This document shows, in pieces, positions 5,826-6,122 of a stretch of DNA of 6,122 bases; within the stretch, counting starts at the first letter, position 1; each line of letters starts with the position of its first letter. The position numbers and the translations under genes are program-made. Under the pieces are notes generated by a model. That model was not told the DNA's origin and did no database searches. It saw only the letters and a program-made list of their open reading frames with translations. Origin of the DNA: Lachnospiraceae bacterium (GTDB lineage Bacteria; Bacillota; Clostridia; Lachnospirales; Lachnospiraceae). The DNA is taken from assembly GCA_024684155.1 (NCBI GenBank), contig JAIKXK010000242.1, positions 1 to 6,122 on the forward strand, read 5' to 3'.

Positions 5826-5852
5826 AAAAGACCGATTGGGGATCGGTCTTTT
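5826..5852. terminator. second hairpin terminator, probably bidirectional
   Basis: AAAAGACCGAT (5826-5836) and ATCGGTCTTTT (5842-5852) are perfectly inverted around TGGGG. On the + strand the U-tail is only four bases, inside the stem. On the - strand the hairpin runs into TTTTACTTTTTT, a better tail. It backs up the terminator 20 bases upstream and may also stop transcription from the other direction. Confidence 0.7.
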
Positions 5853-5985
5853 GAGGGGAGTATAAATAATAAGGGGATAAGAGGTTTGTTCCTCTTACAA
5901 GATGGATAATATCATCTAAAAAGACCTTTGGCAATAGAATCGGGACATCCTTAATTTATTTTTAATAAGTTTATTTTTTCTTAAT
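5853..5985. other. AT-rich intergenic stretch with a small hairpin
   Basis: No gene is supported here. TAAGAGG (5878-5884) and CCTCTTA (5891-5897) form a 7-bp stem around TTTGTT, with no T-run after it. The rest is purine-rich, then strongly AT-rich toward 5985. A small RNA is possible, but no recognised riboswitch or RNA family is visible. Confidence 0.35.
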
Positions 5986-6016
5986 AATTTGTTCACAATT
6001 TGTTCACAAATTTGTC
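5986..6016 (+). repeat. tandem 11-bp repeat upstream of the methyltransferase gene
   Basis: AATTTGTTCAC occurs twice back to back (5986-5996, 5997-6007), and a third partial copy, AATTTGTC, follows at 6009-6016. The repeats place TTCACA at 5992-5997 and 6003-6008, five bases apart, like the direct-repeat sites of OmpR/PhoP-type regulators. The second copy also makes a palindrome, AATTTGT-TC-ACAAATT. It ends at the -35 of the likely promoter. Confidence 0.65.
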
Positions 6017-6041
6017 GGGAGCCTAAAATATGTGGTAATAT
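6012..6041 (+). promoter_or_regulatory. promoter of the methyltransferase gene
   Basis: TTGTCG (6012-6017) and TAATAT (6036-6041) are separated by 18 bases. TG at 6033-6034 gives the extended -10 form. The predicted start, near 6048, coincides with the ATG at 6049. TAAAAT at 6024-6029 is a weaker alternative and would give a leader of about 13 bases. Confidence 0.5.
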
Positions 6042-6048
6042 GTGTTCT

Positions 6049-6122
6049 ATGAATAAATTTGAAATATGTGTGCCCTGCCATTTTGGTATTGAGGCAGTAG
6101 TAAAAAGAGAAATATATGACTT
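6049..6122 (+). CDS. THUMP-domain class I SAM-dependent rRNA methyltransferase (partial, 5' end)
   Basis: The visible 24 codons read MNKFEICVPCHFGIEAVVKR and continue to EIYD. This matches the start of RlmL/YpsC-type RNA methyltransferases, whose N-terminus has a (V/A)PCHFG(L/I)E..(L/V)KRE pattern leading into a THUMP domain. The family methylates guanine N2 in 23S rRNA using S-adenosylmethionine in the cytoplasm. The rest of the gene, including the catalytic domain, lies beyond the window, so the exact substrate cannot be assigned. The ATG at 6049 fits the family N-terminus. An in-frame ATG at 6040 would add three residues. Neither has a Shine-Dalgarno sequence, which suggests a leaderless or near-leaderless message. 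It has its own promoter and is separated by terminators from the genes before it. Confidence 0.8.
   Translation, partial: MNKFEICVPCHFGIEAVVKREIYD

Noticed and set aside
5836..5866. Possible promoter TTGGGG / TATAAA after the second terminator
   Set aside because: The -35 lies inside the terminator hairpin, the spacing of 19 is poor, and no gene follows.
5853..5985. Cyclic di-GMP or other riboswitch between the terminators and the methyltransferase
   Set aside because: No GEMM-type core or other aptamer signature is recognisable. Only one short hairpin is seen.
5986..6016. Rex-type operator suggested by the TTCACAA half-sites
   Set aside because: Rex sites need an inverted TTGTGA partner. 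Here the TTCACAA units are direct repeats, so the OmpR/PhoP-like reading fits better.

Overview
The window looks like a chromosomal segment of a low-GC, Gram-positive Clostridia-type bacterium, most likely Lachnospiraceae. The evidence is AT-rich DNA, purine-rich Shine-Dalgarno sites before most genes, sigma-A-type promoters, U-tailed hairpin terminators, and a REC plus SARP-like winged-helix regulator paired with a 7-TM LytS-type kinase. All supported genes lie on the + strand. No RNA gene, mobile element or CRISPR array is visible.

Region 1 (1-3843) is a tight signalling operon. After the possible tail of an upstream gene come a cytosolic TPR-GGDEF protein (diguanylate cyclase), a response regulator with a winged-helix domain and a vestigial BTAD, and a seven-TM sensor histidine kinase. 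Gaps are about 20 and 12 bases. No promoter is visible inside the window, so transcription probably enters from upstream.

Region 2 (3844-4498) is a short separate transcription unit just after the kinase. It has an extended -10 promoter, a 7-bp direct repeat of 11-bp period across the -35 region, a hairpin leader that ends on the ribosome binding site, a 36-residue single-TM protein, a 97-residue acidic helical protein of unknown function, and a strong terminator. The repeat geometry is what SARP-type regulators use, so the neighbouring regulator may control this promoter (inference).

Region 3 (4521-5852) is another unit. It has helically phased A-tracts, a sigma-A promoter, a dyad at the predicted transcription start, two overlapping genes for cysteine-free proteins of unknown function (250 and 114 residues), and two consecutive hairpin terminators.

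Region 4 (5853-6122) is mainly an AT-rich intergenic stretch with an 11-bp tandem repeat and a promoter. It leads into the first 24 codons of a THUMP-domain rRNA methyltransferase that appears to lack a leader.

A working model, not a demonstrated one: the kinase and regulator sense a membrane or external cue, the GGDEF protein adds a c-di-GMP output, and the orphan small proteins downstream are candidate targets of the system.
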